From Acidobacteriota bacterium (lineage in GTDB: Bacteria > Acidobacteriota > Terriglobia > UBA7540): a stretch of DNA of 16,372 nt. This document shows positions 15,127 to 16,372 of the stretch, in pieces; positions within the stretch are counted from its first letter, which is position 1, and each line of letters begins with the position of its first letter. The DNA is taken from the NCBI GenBank assembly GCA_021827245.1, contig JAKAWN010000116.1:1-16372 (forward strand), read 5' to 3'. Under the pieces are notes generated by a model. The model made no database searches and was not told the DNA's origin. It saw nothing but the letters and a program-made list of their open reading frames with translations. The position numbers and the translations under genes were made by a program.

Positions 15127-16263
15127 ATGTCACGTCCCCAAAACAAGTTGAGGATGGGGTACGTCCCTCTGCCAGAAGCAGAGGCCCGTCGCATCCGTAA
15201 GCAAATGATGTATCCAACGTCGGGTTTTGCCGCGCTCGATCCGTGCGTTGGAGAGGGACGCGCCCTTGAGCTAATCACTGACGGGGCGAATTGCCACCGT
15301 TACGGCATCGAGCTTGACGCTCACCGTGCATCCCAAGCGCGAGAGAGGATCGGACACGTCATCTACGGCGACTGCTTCGATGTCGAGTGCCGGGCTGAAT
15401 CCTTCTCACTCTTAATGCTGAACCCTCCTTATGACAGTGCCACGAATGGTGAAGGCCTCAGCGAACGCCTGGAGGCCCTCTTCCTCCAACACACCTACCG
15501 CGGGCTCAAGCCGGGCGGCATCCTGATCCTGGTGATCCCTGCCGCACAGCTTGCGGTTTGCGGGAACCGATTGTCCGTCCAATTCAAGGACACTGAGGTG
15601 TACCGGCTGAGCGAGCCAGAGAGTGTGCGTTACAAGCAGATCGTGTTGTTTGGAGTGCGCCGGACTCGCCGCGAGCGCGAGCGGCTGACGGAGTGGGAGA
15701 TCAGCCGGGCAAGGATCGAGTACGCGCGCAAAGCTCGCGACTATGAAAATCTTCCCGTTCTGACCGATCAGCCCGAGCGCCAGTACTGCGTGCCGGAAGC
15801 TGGGCCAGTGGAATTGACCCACCGCGGCTTGCCGCTCGATGCCATCGAAGACCTGCTACGGAAATCGGCTGCCTATCGCCAGGCGCGCCGCATCCTGTTT
15901 GCTCCGGAAGCGCGAGAGGCGGGCCGCCCACTGACCCCATTACACCAGGGACACGTGGCGCTCTTGGCCACGTCCGGACGGCTGGACGGGATCTTCGGCC
16001 AAGGCGAGTTGCGGCATCTCGCTCGCTGGCAAGGCGTCAAGACGATCCTGCGTTTGGAAGAGGAAGACGGTCAGGGCGTGACGACCGTGCGGGAGAAGGA
16101 ACAATTTTCCCATTGTCTGAACCTTCTCTTTGTCGATGGACGGACCGCCGTGCTGACCGCTGACGCGCCCGCTGAAGAAGCGCCGGGCACAGAAACGATG
16201 CGGGCGGCGGCGGAGCCTGTACAAGGGCCGGACGGTTCACACGTGTGCCGGAATGTAGGTTGA
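15127..16263 (+). CDS. DUF6094-type class I SAM-dependent (N6-adenine) DNA methyltransferase
   Basis: The protein is 378 aa, with GAGGT (15116-15120) 6 nt upstream of the ATG. The SAM-binding motif I is ALDPCVGEGRALELI (36-50), followed by the acidic-strand motif GIELD (60-64). The catalytic motif IV NPPYDS (99-104) is diagnostic of N6-adenine amino-methyltransferases. LKPGGILILVIPAAQL lies further on. The C-terminal half has no recognised target-recognition domain but contains many charged helices. No restriction nuclease gene is next to it, so it may be an orphan methyltransferase of a mobile element, protecting it or marking its DNA. The gene diverges from the zinc-ribbon unit across a 183-nt promoter region. 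Confidence 0.88.
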   Translation: MSRPQNKLRMGYVPLPEAEARRIRKQMMYPTSGFAALDPCVGEGRALELITDGANCHRYGIELDAHRASQARERIGHVIYGDCFDVECRAESFSLLMLNPPYDSATNGEGLSERLEALFLQHTYRGLKPGGILILVIPAAQLAVCGNRLSVQFKDTEVYRLSEPESVRYKQIVLFGVRRTRRERERLTEWEISRARIEYARKARDYENLPVLTDQPERQYCVPEAGPVELTHRGLPLDAIEDLLRKSAAYRQARRILFAPEAREAGRPLTPLHQGHVALLATSGRLDGIFGQGELRHLARWQGVKTILRLEEEDGQGVTTVREKEQFSHCLNLLFVDGRTAVLTADAPAEEAPGTETMRAAAEPVQGPDGSHVCRNVG

Positions 16264-16291
16264 CAGAATTAGTGCAACTCGGTCTGCTGAA

Positions 16292-16372
16292 ATGAAAGGG
16301 CTTACAAGGCGGTTCGCCAAGGTTGCCGACAAGTTTCGCCGCGATTACTGGCAAAATCCTATCGGTCTGCCA
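16292..16372 (+). CDS. Start of an unidentified gene (partial, runs off right edge)
   Basis: An ATG 28 nt after the methyltransferase stop opens 27 codons that reach the window end, beginning MKGLTRRFAKVADKF and rich in Arg/Lys/aromatics. There is no clear ribosome site. Its orientation and position suggest the next gene of the methyltransferase operon. Too little is visible to name it. Confidence 0.4.
   Translation, partial: MKGLTRRFAKVADKFRRDYWQNPIGLP

Noticed and set aside
1..16372. CRISPR arrays, tRNA or rRNA genes
   Set aside because: No regularly spaced repeats and no tRNA-like cloverleaf or rRNA signature was noticed on either strand; a dedicated scan could not be run.

Overview
The window looks like an accessory (plasmid, integrative element or genomic island) region of a bacterium with moderately high GC. 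No housekeeping genes are visible. It holds a SIR2-HerA defence pair, a membrane-anchored TPR-CHAT protease coupled to an S41 peptidase, a partial PRTRC cassette, a UvrD-like helicase, an IS630 element and an orphan-type adenine methyltransferase. The number and style of CHAT/S41 and IS630 proteins would fit a soil lineage such as Acidobacteriota, but this is only an impression and the host cannot be fixed from the sequence.

Layout. (1) 1-1895, minus: SIR2-domain protein followed after 3 nt by a HerA-type hexameric ATPase that runs off the left edge. This is the gene order of the known SIR2-HerA (Nezha) anti-phage system. Its leader (1906-1969) holds two alternative RNA hairpins. (2) 1970-2259: no convincing gene. 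(3) 2260-6197, minus: a 901-aa TPR-CHAT caspase-like protein with one N-terminal membrane segment, and an S41 peptidase with a PDZ-like domain whose ATG overlaps the CHAT stop (ATGA). (4) 6440-9950, plus: PRTRC proteins E and C, an unknown 76-aa protein, then PRTRC F, B and ThiF. They are tightly packed and mostly coupled. By family knowledge this includes a ubiquitin-like protein (C), an E2-like protein (B) and an E1-like enzyme (ThiF). No JAB peptidase (PRTRC A), actin-like PRTRC D or ParB is in the window. (5) 9980-14943, minus: zinc-ribbon microprotein, then a J-domain-like protein, then a UvrD-family helicase. The J-like gene is cut in two by an IS630 element (12696-13920, TA target duplication). 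Removing the element and one TA restores a single 507-codon reading frame. (6) 15127-16263, plus: DUF6094-type N6-adenine methyltransferase, followed by the start of another gene at the right edge.

Five items are absent from a simple list of complete ORFs of 60 aa or more and had to be read from the bases: the HerA gene (open at the edge), the 53-aa zinc ribbon, the IS630 ends and target duplication, the reconstructed disrupted gene, and the SIR2 leader structure. The most promising candidate for an undescribed system is the coupled TPR-CHAT/S41 pair lying between a known defence system and a ubiquitin-like conjugation cassette.
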